Source of the DNA: Candidatus Accumulibacter cognatus
Lineage (GTDB): Bacteria; Pseudomonadota; Gammaproteobacteria; Burkholderiales; Rhodocyclaceae
Length of the DNA stretch: 64,000 nucleotides
Assembly: GCA_013414765.1 (NCBI GenBank)
Contig: CP058708.1
Coordinates: 3,467,553 to 3,531,552 of the forward strand
Direction: 5' to 3'
Numbering within the stretch: position 1 is the first letter of the stretch; the number at the start of each line of letters is the position of its first letter. Shown in pieces: positions 27,178 through 34,712 of the stretch. The position numbers were made by a program, and so were the translations under genes. Below the pieces are notes generated by a model. The model ran no database searches and was not told the DNA's origin. It saw only the letters and a program-made list of their open reading frames with translations.

Positions 27178-27468
27178 ATGGACTCTGACATTCTTGATGG
27201 GATCGCCCGTGTTCGTGTGGAGTTCTTGGCGGCAAACCTCAAGCCACCCACAACGATTTTGCTTGAGTCACATGAGGAAGGAATGCGCTTCCTCTCGGCG
27301 GTTCGGCAAACTAGCCAATGGGTTGTCGTGATCGGTAGCCCGGACCTCGGGCGGCCGGTTGAAATGGCGGATGGATCTGCGTGGATGGAGGTAACTGTGC
27401 TGGGCATCGCGGTGCGGTGGCCGGCGAACAGAACAGCGACGCCTGACGGATCGTGGTCTTACACCTAA
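27178..27468 (+). CDS. Small protein of unknown function, cassette gene in reverse orientation
   Basis: A 96-aa frame from ATG 27178 with GGAG 6 bases upstream. It reads MDSDILDGIARVRVEFLAAN, then ILLESHEEGMRFLSAVRQTS and WVVVIGSPDLGRPVEMADGS, which looks like a real folded alpha/beta protein, with no family recognised. It is on the plus strand although both flanking attC sites have the minus orientation, so it is antisense to the array and would need its own promoter. Its TAA stop lies in the next attC core. Confidence 0.6.
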   Translation: MDSDILDGIARVRVEFLAANLKPPTTILLESHEEGMRFLSAVRQTSQWVVVIGSPDLGRPVEMADGSAWMEVTVLGIAVRWPANRTATPDGSWSYT

Positions 27469-27557
27469 CGCAGAAGTAAGCGGCCTTGGCCGGGAAAGGA
27501 CTCACGATGACTGACGGCGCAACGCCGGCCAAGGTCCGGTTGACTGACGGGTTGGGC
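27463..27557 (-). repeat. attC site, 95 bp
   Basis: ACCTAAC (27463-27469) and GTTGGGC (27551-27557). The stem GCGGCCTTGGCCGG pairs with CCGGCCAAGGTCCGG with the extra base on the right arm, so the site faces the same way as the rest of the array. Confidence 0.85.
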
Positions 27558-27563
27558 ATCGCG

Positions 27564-27917
27564 GTGGACGCAGACACGGAATGCGCGGACCCGATGCGCG
27601 AAGCCATGCGCAGGTTCACGACGCCGCCACGTAAGGGCGCGCCTGCTGCCGACCTGACCGAAGGCGAGAGGCTGGCGCTGTGCATCGCGGCCGGCGCCCC
27701 AACAGAAACAACGATGGAAGGCGGGTTTCTGACCGTGCGCACCACGGTGCCGTGCGGGGTGGCAGACCGGGGCGACGGAGGCTACATCGTCGCCGTGGGT
27801 GCGAGGCCTAACGTTCGAGCTAACGCGCCCACCACGGCTTGCCGGCTTGCCCGACAGGCCTATACTGACCTCCGGCCTGTCGGGCAAGCCGGCAAGCCGT
27901 GGTGGGTCGCGTGTTGA
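27564..27917 (+). CDS. Possible cassette ORF in reverse orientation
   Basis: The plus frame from GTG 27564 gives about 117 aa (start MDADTECADPMREAMRRFTT; LTEGERLALCIAAGAPTETT). The C-terminal third is translated attC stem and is probably not meaningful. A minus-strand frame covering the same bases reads as arginine/histidine-rich low-quality protein and is less convincing. This small cassette (about 340 bp) may be essentially non-coding. Confidence 0.3.
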   Translation: MDADTECADPMREAMRRFTTPPRKGAPAADLTEGERLALCIAAGAPTETTMEGGFLTVRTTVPCGVADRGDGGYIVAVGARPNVRANAPTTACRLARQAYTDLRPVGQAGKPWWVAC

Positions 27918-27931
27918 GCGAGGGGTTAGGC
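27806..27931 (-). repeat. attC site with 32-bp perfect stem arms
   Basis: GCCTAAC (27806-27812) and GTTAGGC (27925-27931). Arms beginning CCACCACGGCTTGCCGGCTT and ending CGGCAAGCCGTGGTGG are exactly complementary over 32 bp around an 11-13-base loop, by far the strongest hairpin in the array. Confidence 0.9.
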
Positions 27932-27932
27932 C

Positions 27933-29201
27933 TCACTGTTTGGCACCCAGTCTTCTGACGGACGCAACGCTAAGGGCGACTAGCCCCTTCCTCAGGTCCT
28001 CTGGCGCGTCCTTCAGTAAGCACTTGAGCACGCCGTTAGAGACGGAATCGGCTACGCTGGACGGGCTGGGCACAATCCTTCCCACGACTTTGAGAACGAA
28101 CGAGAAGTTCTCGTCCTCTTCAAGTTGCAGAACACCCCGAGAGATCGCGCGATCGGTAAGCAAGTCGACCGAGGCTGCTATTGAGTAGATTCGAAACCAG
28201 TAGTCCGTCCTGTCCCTTAGCGCGCTCAGCGGCTCGTCAACGGTACGCATGTCCTCCGACCGGATCTCAAGGCGTCGCAGGCCAGGAAAAGCCGGCAAGG
28301 CTAGCAGACTGCGCTTCCCGATTCCGTGAAAGAGGACTGTAACTCCGTGCACGGTGGCGACCTCTCCGGTCTGCTGAACCCGATAGAAGGTGCACGCTTC
28401 ATCTTCAGAACTATGAAAGGCGTTCCCGTATGCGGCAGCCTTCTGAAGCACAACGGTCGTCTGCTCTGACCGCAGACCGGCAGAAGACGCGGACAACTGC
28501 AGCAAGCCGCTATATCCACCAGGAAAGCAGACAAGTAGGACGACGGCGGCGAGAAGCGTTACATGCACCTGGGCGCTTCGCGGGTTCAATGCGAACAGCC
28601 CGGGAGCCAGCCAGAACAGTGGCGAAGTCACTACTACTCGCCGACGTAGTGCGCGTGGCGCGTACGCATGAGCGAAATGCTGCAGCACCACAAACAGATA
28701 CATGCATCCGACTATGAAAAGTGCCGTCCTGAGCGCAAACGCACCGTCCGAGGTCCCCGGCACAAACACGCCAAAACCGTGGTGCAGGTAGTCATTAAGC
28801 AGCACCAAGAGAGAACCCATTCCGGCAAGCGCAAGCAGAGGGTTAGCCCACACCGGAAACCGTCGCACGGTTCGCCTGGCAACTGTGCCCAGTATCCTTG
28901 CCACTGTTGTTCGTCGAGGGTGCTGTGAGACAAGGTGGAATCCGAGCACCACGATGAAGCGAATAGGCAGGAGCAGGTGAAAGAGCAGGGCGGCGCAGTT
29001 CCAGAATAGTGCTCCCGTCAATGCGCAGAGCAGCACATACCAAGCGAGTGACAACGCAAACTGCGCGAGAAGCAGCACCAGCGGAATTATGTCGCCAAGC
29101 GCAACGTCTGACGGAAGAAAGGAAATGCTGAAGCAGTAGAGGATAAAGAGCAATGCTCCTAGGGCGCCTGCTGTCTTTAGGTGCGTCTCCAACTTCGGCA
29201 C
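27933..29201 (-). CDS. Large polytopic membrane protein of unknown function, cassette gene
   Basis: A 422-aa protein from GTG 29201. The N-terminal half has about six membrane segments (for example LGALLFILYCFSISFLPSDV, LVLLLAQFALSLAWYVLLCA, VHVTLLAAVVLLVCFPGGYS). The C-terminal 200 residues are soluble (FHSSEDEACTFYRVQQTGEV, FPGLRRLEIRSEDMRTVDEP). I do not recognise the domain. At 1.4 kb this is one of the largest cassettes here. The GTG start has no obvious strong ribosome site. Confidence 0.66.
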   Translation of the reverse strand: MPKLETHLKTAGALGALLFILYCFSISFLPSDVALGDIIPLVLLLAQFALSLAWYVLLCALTGALFWNCAALLFHLLLPIRFIVVLGFHLVSQHPRRTTVARILGTVARRTVRRFPVWANPLLALAGMGSLLVLLNDYLHHGFGVFVPGTSDGAFALRTALFIVGCMYLFVVLQHFAHAYAPRALRRRVVVTSPLFWLAPGLFALNPRSAQVHVTLLAAVVLLVCFPGGYSGLLQLSASSAGLRSEQTTVVLQKAAAYGNAFHSSEDEACTFYRVQQTGEVATVHGVTVLFHGIGKRSLLALPAFPGLRRLEIRSEDMRTVDEPLSALRDRTDYWFRIYSIAASVDLLTDRAISRGVLQLEEDENFSFVLKVVGRIVPSPSSVADSVSNGVLKCLLKDAPEDLRKGLVALSVASVRRLGAKQ

Positions 29202-29240
29202 TGAAGGCTCCGTGAGGTACAGTGAACGGTGTTGTGTGAG

Positions 29241-29309
29241 GCCTAACGTTTGAATTCACCGGCCTTGCGCGGCTTTATGCGCAAGGTCCGGTGGAATGAT
29301 GGGTTCGGC
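29241..29309 (-). repeat. attC site of the DUF6236-like cassette
   Basis: GCCTAAC (29241-29247) and GTTCGGC (29303-29309; one mismatch to GTTRRRY). Stem arms CACCGGCCTTGCGC and GCGCAAGGTCCGGTG with GGCTTTAT in the loop. Confidence 0.86.
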
Positions 29310-29324
29310 ATCGCGGCGGCTACG

Positions 29325-30380
29325 TTAGTCGTTGATAAACTCTTCAAACTTTCTGTGCAGCAGCCAATTCGGTGTGCGGGTAAGACGTTCGGCATCTACC
29401 AGATAGGATGCAACAGTACGCTTCTTATCAATCATTTCCCTTGCTGCAAGCGCTGACACTGCTCCTAGAAGCATCCCCACACCAAGTCGAACGGGAGTGT
29501 ATGGGTCAGCGCCAGCAGCTACTGGGAGCGCAACAATCGATGCGGCGACAGGCAGCCCCACGGAGATAATGCTGCACAAGTCAGTCTTGCGGAAAAGCCC
29601 GAGAGACTTACGGTATTCATCTTTGGATTTCTCAAAACGTTTTGAAAAATCGGCAACGATATGCCGTGCGTGCGTCTTATTGTTGCAGCGCTCTAGTTCT
29701 TCCTTGAGTCCTTGCAACTCCTTTCGGAAGTCATGCCGTAGTTCCGCAGTGTCTTCACGAAAACGAAGAACAGCATCAATCGAAACCGATTCCAAAGATT
29801 CTGGCAACAGATCGTCAATCGCAAGATTCGCCAAATATGCGTCAGCGTGTTCAGCGTAGACCTGCTCGGTGAAGTTTCCACTCGCCGCGAAATAACTCCC
29901 GACCGCCCAGTAGTCAGACGAGTCAGTCGTTATGTCTAGCCCGCGACGGTTGGCAACGGACGTAGCCAAATAGAACATGTATCCACCGGCCATCTCGTGC
30001 GGGACTTCAAGAAATCCGTCGGCGGTCAGTCGGCGGGCGAGTTGCTCAAACAGAGGCACTAGCTTCGCATCGATTTTTTCTGGATTGATGCGTGTAAATG
30101 TCTCGGTCGAGAAGCCTGCGGGCCAAACCAGTCTGTTCTTGGGGTCGTCACGCTTTGCATAGAAGTCAAGAAACGAGTGAGCTGCCTGAGACTTCTCTTG
30201 ATCGTCAAGCACGAGGTCCTGAACTGCACCAGTGGATACTGCAGTACGAACTTCCGAGGTGTCTTCTGGAACGTAACCCTGAGGGACTATCCGACAGATA
30301 CGGTCCCATACCAATAGCGCACGCTTCAGTGCCTCGACGTCGTGGAATTCAATCGTTGGGTAGTGAAGAGCTTGTGTCAT
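29325..30380 (-). CDS. DUF6236-like protein, cassette gene
   Basis: A 351-aa protein (ATG 30380) starting MTQALHYPTIEFHDVEALKR; the ALHYP-TIE opening followed by ALLVWDRICRIVPQ matches my recollection of DUF6236 proteins. The middle is helical with a likely coiled coil (ELRHDFRKELQGLKEELERC) and there is a glycine-rich hydrophobic stretch near residue 270-310 (VGMLLGAVSALAAREMIDKK) that may touch a membrane. Function unknown; it sits second from the integrase, so it is among the more recently captured and better expressed cassettes (inference from integron biology). Confidence 0.65.
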   Translation of the reverse strand: MTQALHYPTIEFHDVEALKRALLVWDRICRIVPQGYVPEDTSEVRTAVSTGAVQDLVLDDQEKSQAAHSFLDFYAKRDDPKNRLVWPAGFSTETFTRINPEKIDAKLVPLFEQLARRLTADGFLEVPHEMAGGYMFYLATSVANRRGLDITTDSSDYWAVGSYFAASGNFTEQVYAEHADAYLANLAIDDLLPESLESVSIDAVLRFREDTAELRHDFRKELQGLKEELERCNNKTHARHIVADFSKRFEKSKDEYRKSLGLFRKTDLCSIISVGLPVAASIVALPVAAGADPYTPVRLGVGMLLGAVSALAAREMIDKKRTVASYLVDAERLTRTPNWLLHRKFEEFIND

Positions 30381-30415
30381 TGGTAGCGGACCATCTTCGA
30401 TGTAGTGATTACGAT

Positions 30416-30500
30416 GCCGAACGGCGAGGTGAGGGGCGCGAGCCCGCTTGCGGGCGAAGCGTCCAGCGCCGAAGGCGCGACCTCGACCGTGGTGTTAGAG
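30416..30500 (-). repeat. attC site of the first cassette
   Basis: GCCGAAC (30416-30422) and GTTAGAG (30494-30500). It is a near-twin of 27079-27163 with a compensatory base-pair change in the central hairpin. Confidence 0.88.
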
Positions 30501-30526
30501 GCCGGGCGCCCAAGAAGGGAAGCGAA

Positions 30527-30786
30527 ATGAGGTGGATCGCGTTTGCGCTGTTCATGCTGGCCGATGCTGGAGCGTACTTATCTGTGCCAAAGCCGATTCG
30601 TGCCGAAAACGGATGGGCCTTGATTCCAGGCTGCGGATTTGTTCTTGCTGCGGAATACCACTTAGGGGACAAATTGAAGGTCTCTAACGTGAAGTGGACA
30701 TCCTACTTGACGATTTACTTTGCGACATTATACTGTATACATAGTCAGTTATCGGCAAATTCCCAACCGAAACAAGGAGGTGCCCA
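30527..30786 (+). CDS. Possible small membrane protein of the first cassette, truncated by attI
   Basis: From ATG 30527 the plus frame reads [20 protein letters not shown], then [20 protein letters not shown], which looks like two short membrane segments. The frame has no stop before the recombination junction at about 30688 and continues through the attI region and into the integrase gene out of frame, so the end given is only the limit of the intergenic region. It may be a cassette gene whose 3' end was lost, or a chance frame. Confidence 0.3.
30682..30786. other. Probable attI region and integrase leader
   Basis: CTCTAAC at 30682-30688 is the last core-type sequence before the integrase gene and marks the likely attI crossover, since the first cassette ends there. 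The remaining 98 bp hold the integrase promoter. A cassette promoter (Pc) reading leftwards would be expected in this region or inside intI; I cannot pick one with confidence. Confidence 0.6.
30707..30750 (+). promoter_or_regulatory. intI promoter with overlapping LexA-like box
   Basis: TTGACG (30707-30712), a 16-bp spacer and TATACT (30729-30734) form a strong sigma70-type promoter. A LexA-like box TACTGTATACATAGTCAGTT (30731-30750) overlaps the -10; it carries CTGT-N8-TCAG against the consensus CTGT-N8-ACAG. LexA control of intI at the -10 is established for other integrons. Confidence 0.7.
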
Positions 30787-31806
30787 ATGGACACGTTCAC
30801 TAAAAGTTCGGGCAATTGCGTCAATGCCGGCGGCGCTTCTCGACCTCCCAGGCGGCTGCTTGAACAGCTCAGCGACCGCATCCGTGTCAAGCACTATAGC
30901 ATACGGACCGAGCAGGCTTATAGCGATTGGGTGCGACGTTTCATTCTCTTCCACGGCAAACGTCATCCGCGGGAAATGGGAGCAAACGAGGTGGAGGCGT
31001 TTCTGACTCACCTGGCCGTGGCGGGGCGTGTTTCTGCATCCACCCAGAACCAGGCGAAAAGCGCTCTATTGTTTCTTTACAAGGAAGTGTTGGAGACTGA
31101 GCTGCCGTGGCTCGATGAGGTCGAGTCGGCGAAGGCTACGAAACGTCTGCCGGTCGTTCTGACCCCGGCAGAAGTTCAGCGTCTGCTGGCGCCGATCGAA
31201 GGAACCGTGGGTCTGATCCTCCGACTGCTCTACGGTACCGGGATGCGCATCATGGAGTGCCTGCGGTTGCGGGTGAAGGACGTGGACTTCGCTCGCGGCG
31301 AGATCCTGGTGCGGGAGGGGAAGGTGTTCAAGGATCGGGTGACGATGCTGCCCGAAAAGCTGCTTGCTCCGCTCAGCGAGCATCTGGCACGGGTGAAGGC
31401 GCTGCACGAAGCGGACCTCGCTGACGGTTGGGGCGAAGTGTATTTGCCATGGGCGCTCGAACGAAAATACCCGAACGCCGCGCGTGAATGGGCCTGGCAG
31501 TATGTGTTTGTCGCGGCCAAACGATCGGTCGATCCGCGCTCGGGGGCCGTTCGCCGACACCATGTGGGAGCGCAGACCATCCAGCGTGCGATGCGCGATG
31601 CGCTGCGCCATGCCGGAATCAGCAAGCCAGCGACCCCACACACGCTTCGCCACTCGTTTGCCACTTCCCTGCTCGAAAGCGGCTACGACATTCGCACCGT
31701 GCAGGAACTCCTGGGCCATGCGGAGGTGAGCACGACGATGATTTACACGCATGTGCTCAGGCGCGGCGGGCGAGGTGTTCGGAGCCCGTTCGACGCCCTG
31801 GTATAG
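30787..31806 (+). CDS. intI: IntI, integron integrase (tyrosine recombinase)
   Basis: A 339-aa site-specific recombinase that excises and inserts cassettes at attC and attI. The N-terminal SAM-like domain ([20 protein letters not shown]) is followed by the catalytic domain with the arginine in [55 protein letters not shown] and the terminal tyrosine. The integron-specific insertion is present: [29 protein letters not shown]. An AAGGAGG lies 7 bases before the ATG. It is transcribed away from the cassettes, the usual integron geometry. The gene is intact, so cassettes may still move. Confidence 0.95.
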   Translation: MDTFTKSSGNCVNAGGASRPPRRLLEQLSDRIRVKHYSIRTEQAYSDWVRRFILFHGKRHPREMGANEVEAFLTHLAVAGRVSASTQNQAKSALLFLYKEVLETELPWLDEVESAKATKRLPVVLTPAEVQRLLAPIEGTVGLILRLLYGTGMRIMECLRLRVKDVDFARGEILVREGKVFKDRVTMLPEKLLAPLSEHLARVKALHEADLADGWGEVYLPWALERKYPNAAREWAWQYVFVAAKRSVDPRSGAVRRHHVGAQTIQRAMRDALRHAGISKPATPHTLRHSFATSLLESGYDIRTVQELLGHAEVSTTMIYTHVLRRGGRGVRSPFDALV

Positions 31807-32018
31807 ACTGGCGTCCGTCGGCAGGCCGATAGAGAGCAGTTTGGCCGGTCAGGTTCCGACATGCGCAGGTCCCTGTGTTGAGCAGCGAGGGAGCGAGCAC
31901 GTTTTTTCTTCGGCTGCAGAGATTTGCTCATACCGCCCATGTGCATCCAATGATCAAGGGAACCCGTTTGTGACGGTACACCGTCGAGCCGTGTTTCCAG
32001 AGGCTCTGACTTCGCTTG

Positions 32019-32918
32019 CTACCTTTCCCCCCTCGCCGCGAGATAAATCCCGACCAGCAGCATCACAAACCCGACTCCCTGCCACAGCGCGAACGCTTCC
32101 CCGAAAAAGACCCACGCCAGTACCGCGCTTCCCACTGGCTCCCCGAGCGTCACCACCGCAATGAAGGTTGGCGAGACATGTTTGAGCGACCAGTTGTACG
32201 AAGTGTGGCCGAGCAACTGCGGGCCGAGCGCCATGCCCAGGGCCACCAGATAAGCGGCGTCGCTGTATCCGGACAAGGGCGTGCCGCTGCTCTGACAGGC
32301 AAGAACCAGCAGCATCGCGGCGCTGCCGTAGGCGAGCCAGACATACGCCGGCAGCGGCAGGCTGGCGCGCAGGCGGCGGCCGATCAGGAGATACGCCGAG
32401 AAACACCAGCTTCCGACGATGGCGAGGAGGTTGCCGAGCAGTGGATGGCTGCCGGGGGCGCTTGCCCGGCTGTCGCTCCAGAAGATCAGTCCGCTGCCGG
32501 ACAGGGAAATCACGATGCCGACGAGCATCAGGCGGCTCGGGCGGTCGCCAAAGAGCAGGAACGAAGCGATGCCGACCCATAACAGATTGGTCGTCACCAG
32601 GGCGGTACTGCTGGCCACCGAGGTGTATTCGAGCGAGCTGATCCAGGTGGCGAAATGCAGCGCCAGGAAGAAGCCGGCGCCGCAGGTCAGCAGGATCTGC
32701 CCGCGGTTCAGCGCGCGCAGTGTCCGGCTCGATTGCCAGAGGGCGAGCGGGGTGATGATCAGCGCCGCCAGGCCAAGGCGCAGCGTGGCGATGGTCAGGG
32801 AAGGCAGGCCGTAGCCCTGGGCGAAGCGCGCCAGAATGGCGCCGAAGGAAATCGCCAGCAGGCCGACGCCGAGGACCAGAAAAGGGAGCCAGCGCGGCGG
32901 TGCCTTGCCGCTGTCCAT
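32019..32918 (-). CDS. EamA/DMT-family transporter
   Basis: A 299-aa membrane protein with ten predicted helices arranged as two EamA repeats. The first repeat includes FGAILARFAQGYGLPSLTIA and the second SWCFSAYLLIGRRLRASLPL, TFIAVVTLGEPVGSAVLAWV. Drug/metabolite superfamily members export amino acids, nucleotides or other metabolites. It begins 5 bp after livF and is probably the last gene of the liv operon, so amino-acid efflux is a reasonable guess. Nothing coding is visible between its stop and intI (31807-32018). Confidence 0.88.
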   Translation of the reverse strand: MDSGKAPPRWLPFLVLGVGLLAISFGAILARFAQGYGLPSLTIATLRLGLAALIITPLALWQSSRTLRALNRGQILLTCGAGFFLALHFATWISSLEYTSVASSTALVTTNLLWVGIASFLLFGDRPSRLMLVGIVISLSGSGLIFWSDSRASAPGSHPLLGNLLAIVGSWCFSAYLLIGRRLRASLPLPAYVWLAYGSAAMLLVLACQSSGTPLSGYSDAAYLVALGMALGPQLLGHTSYNWSLKHVSPTFIAVVTLGEPVGSAVLAWVFFGEAFALWQGVGFVMLLVGIYLAARGER

Positions 32919-32923
32919 GAGGC

Positions 32924-33652
32924 TCAGGTCGCCGTCGCGGCGTGGCCGCCTTCGAGATAGGCCGCGTGCACTTCCGGATTGGCCAGCAGCTCCCGGCCGG
33001 TTCCCGACAGGATGATCCGGCCATGTTGCAGCACGTAGCCGCGGTGCGCGACGCGCAGCGCGTGGTGCGCGTTCTGTTCGACGAGCAGCAGGGTCATGCC
33101 GTGCTCGCGGTTGAGTTCGCGGACGATCTGGAAGATTTTCTTGATGTACAGGGGGGCGAGGCCAAGCGAGGGTTCGTCGAGCAGCAGGAGTTGCGGCCGG
33201 CTCATCAGGGCGCGCGCGATCGCCAGCATCTGCTGCTCGCCACCCGAGAGCGTGCCGGCGCGCTGCTGGCAGCGCTCCTCGAGAATCGGGAAGAGCGCGT
33301 ACATGCGCTTGAGATCGACCGCGAAGTTCATTTCCTCGCCGAGCACCGCGCCCATCTGCAGGTTCTCCATCACCGTCATGCGCGAGAAGATGCGCCGGCC
33401 TTCGGGAACCAGTGCGATGCCGCGGCGGGCGATTTCATGCGTCGGCAGATGGGTGATGTCTTCGCCGTCGAAGACGATGCGTCCGCCCGATGCGCGCGGC
33501 TGGCCGAAAATCGCCATCATCAGCGTCGACTTGCCGGCGCCGTTGGCCCCGATCAGGGTGACCACTTCGCCGACCTGCACGTCGATGTCGACGCCGTGCA
33601 GCGCATGGATGTGTCCGTAGTGGGCATGCACGCCCGACAGTTGCAGCATCAT
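32924..33652 (-). CDS. livF: LivF, ABC ATPase of the branched-chain amino-acid transporter
   Basis: A 242-aa ATPase. Walker A is GANGAGKSTLMMAIFG near residue 34, the signature TLSGGEQQMLAIARALMSRP near 137 and Walker B LLLLDEPSLGL. LivF hallmarks are the N-terminal VHAHYGHIHALHGVDIDV and RRGIALVPEGRRIFSRMTV. It pairs with LivG to power uptake. It is separated from livG by 193 bp that is almost entirely a hairpin repeat, so livF translation is not coupled to livG as it usually is. Confidence 0.94.
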   Translation of the reverse strand: MMLQLSGVHAHYGHIHALHGVDIDVQVGEVVTLIGANGAGKSTLMMAIFGQPRASGGRIVFDGEDITHLPTHEIARRGIALVPEGRRIFSRMTVMENLQMGAVLGEEMNFAVDLKRMYALFPILEERCQQRAGTLSGGEQQMLAIARALMSRPQLLLLDEPSLGLAPLYIKKIFQIVRELNREHGMTLLLVEQNAHHALRVAHRGYVLQHGRIILSGTGRELLANPEVHAAYLEGGHAATAT

Positions 33653-33680
33653 CGCGGGGCCTCCGGATGCGGTTCTTCCT

Positions 33681-33878
33681 TAATGTGAAAGTCGCGTATG
33701 CGACTCACGAATTTCCCCTCCCCCCTCGCGGGGGAGGGGTCGGGGGGTGAGATGGGGAATTCGCAGAGCCTGCTCTGCGCCCATCGAACGATTCCGGCGT
33801 GCAAGCCGGAATGCGCCCTGCAAGGGAGGGAAGCGGTCATGACTTTCATGATCGGGGGTGCCTGGTAAAGTCATGACC
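33681..33878 (+). repeat. 198-bp hairpin repeat, copy 1 (overlaps the 3' end of livG)
   Basis: Direct copy of 56794-56991 with the same length. It is made of successive hairpins: GTCGCGTATGCGAC, CCCCTCCCCC/GGGGGAGGGG, GCAGAGCCTGCTCTGC, TTCCGGC/GCCGGAA, and a terminal 12-bp inverted repeat GGTCATGACTTT/AAAGTCATGACC. The livG stop and its last residues are encoded inside the right end of this repeat. Confidence 0.92.
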
Positions 33879-34712
33879 GTTGGCCTGCGACTCGTCGGCC
33901 TGCAGTTCGTCGGCATCTTCCTCGCCAAGATAGGCCTTGATCACGTTCGGGTCGCGCTGGATCTGCAGCGGCGGGCCTTCGGCGATCTTGCGGCCGTAGT
34001 TGAGGACGCAGATGTGGTCCGAGACATTCATCACCACGCTCATGTCGTGCTCGATCAGCAGGATGGCGATCCCTTCGTCGCGCGCCAGGTGTTTGAGGAG
34101 TTCGTTGAGTTCGGCCGATTCGCGCGGGTTGAGGCCGGCCGCCGGTTCGTCGAGGCAGAGCAGGAGCGGGTCGACACAGAGTGCGCGGGCGATCTCGATG
34201 CGCCGCTGCATGCCGTAGGGCAGGTCGCCGGCGGCGGTGTCGGCCTGGTCGATCAGATGGAGGTGTTTGAGCCAGCCGACCGCCTTGTCCATCGCGGCCG
34301 CTTCCGCGCGGCGATAGCCGGGCAGGCCGAAGAGGCCGGCCAGCGAGAAACGCGAGGCGTGCTGCAGGGCGTTGTGCTGCGCGACGATGAGGTTTTCGAG
34401 CACGGTCATCTTCGGGAACAGGCGGATGTTCTGGAAGGTGCGCACCACTTTGGCGGTGCGCGCGACCTGGTGGCTGGCGAGCTGTTCGAGGCGCATCACG
34501 CCGCGTTGCGGGTGGTTGAGGCGGACGCTGCCCTGGCTCGGCTTGTAGAAACCGGTCAGGCAGTTGAAGAAGGTGGTCTTGCCGGCGCCGTTCGGTCCGA
34601 TGACGCCGGTGATCTGGCGGGCGGCGACGTCGAGCGACAGGTCGTCGATGGCCAGCAGGCCGCCGAAGCGCATGGTCAGGCGCTCGACGCTCAGGAGCGG
34701 GGCGGCGCTCAT
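33846..34712 (-). CDS. livG: LivG, ABC ATPase of the branched-chain amino-acid transporter
   Basis: A 288-aa ATPase from ATG 34712, overlapping the livM stop by 4 bp. Walker A is GPNGAGKTTFFNCLTGF, the signature is PYGMQRRIEIARALC with Walker B LLCLDEPAAGLN, and the C-terminal IEHDMSVVMNVSDHICVLNY is typical of LivG. The usual end of such proteins is near VIKAYLGEEDA; here about 20 residues follow, of which the last ten (GHDFTRHPRS) and the stop are encoded by the 198-bp repeat, so the native 3' end was replaced. Confidence 0.94.
   Translation of the reverse strand: MSAAPLLSVERLTMRFGGLLAIDDLSLDVAARQITGVIGPNGAGKTTFFNCLTGFYKPSQGSVRLNHPQRGVMRLEQLASHQVARTAKVVRTFQNIRLFPKMTVLENLIVAQHNALQHASRFSLAGLFGLPGYRRAEAAAMDKAVGWLKHLHLIDQADTAAGDLPYGMQRRIEIARALCVDPLLLCLDEPAAGLNPRESAELNELLKHLARDEGIAILLIEHDMSVVMNVSDHICVLNYGRKIAEGPPLQIQRDPNVIKAYLGEEDADELQADESQANGHDFTRHPRS

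Noticed and set aside
27465-27887. Minus-strand frame of about 140 codons in the fourth cassette
   Set aside because: It is dominated by Arg, His and Pro, and runs through two attC stems; it looks like a shadow of GC-rich sequence.
14859-30500. CRISPR array, considered because of many similar hairpins at intervals
   Set aside because: The units differ in length and sequence, the spacing is gene-sized, and the cores match attC; there are no cas genes.
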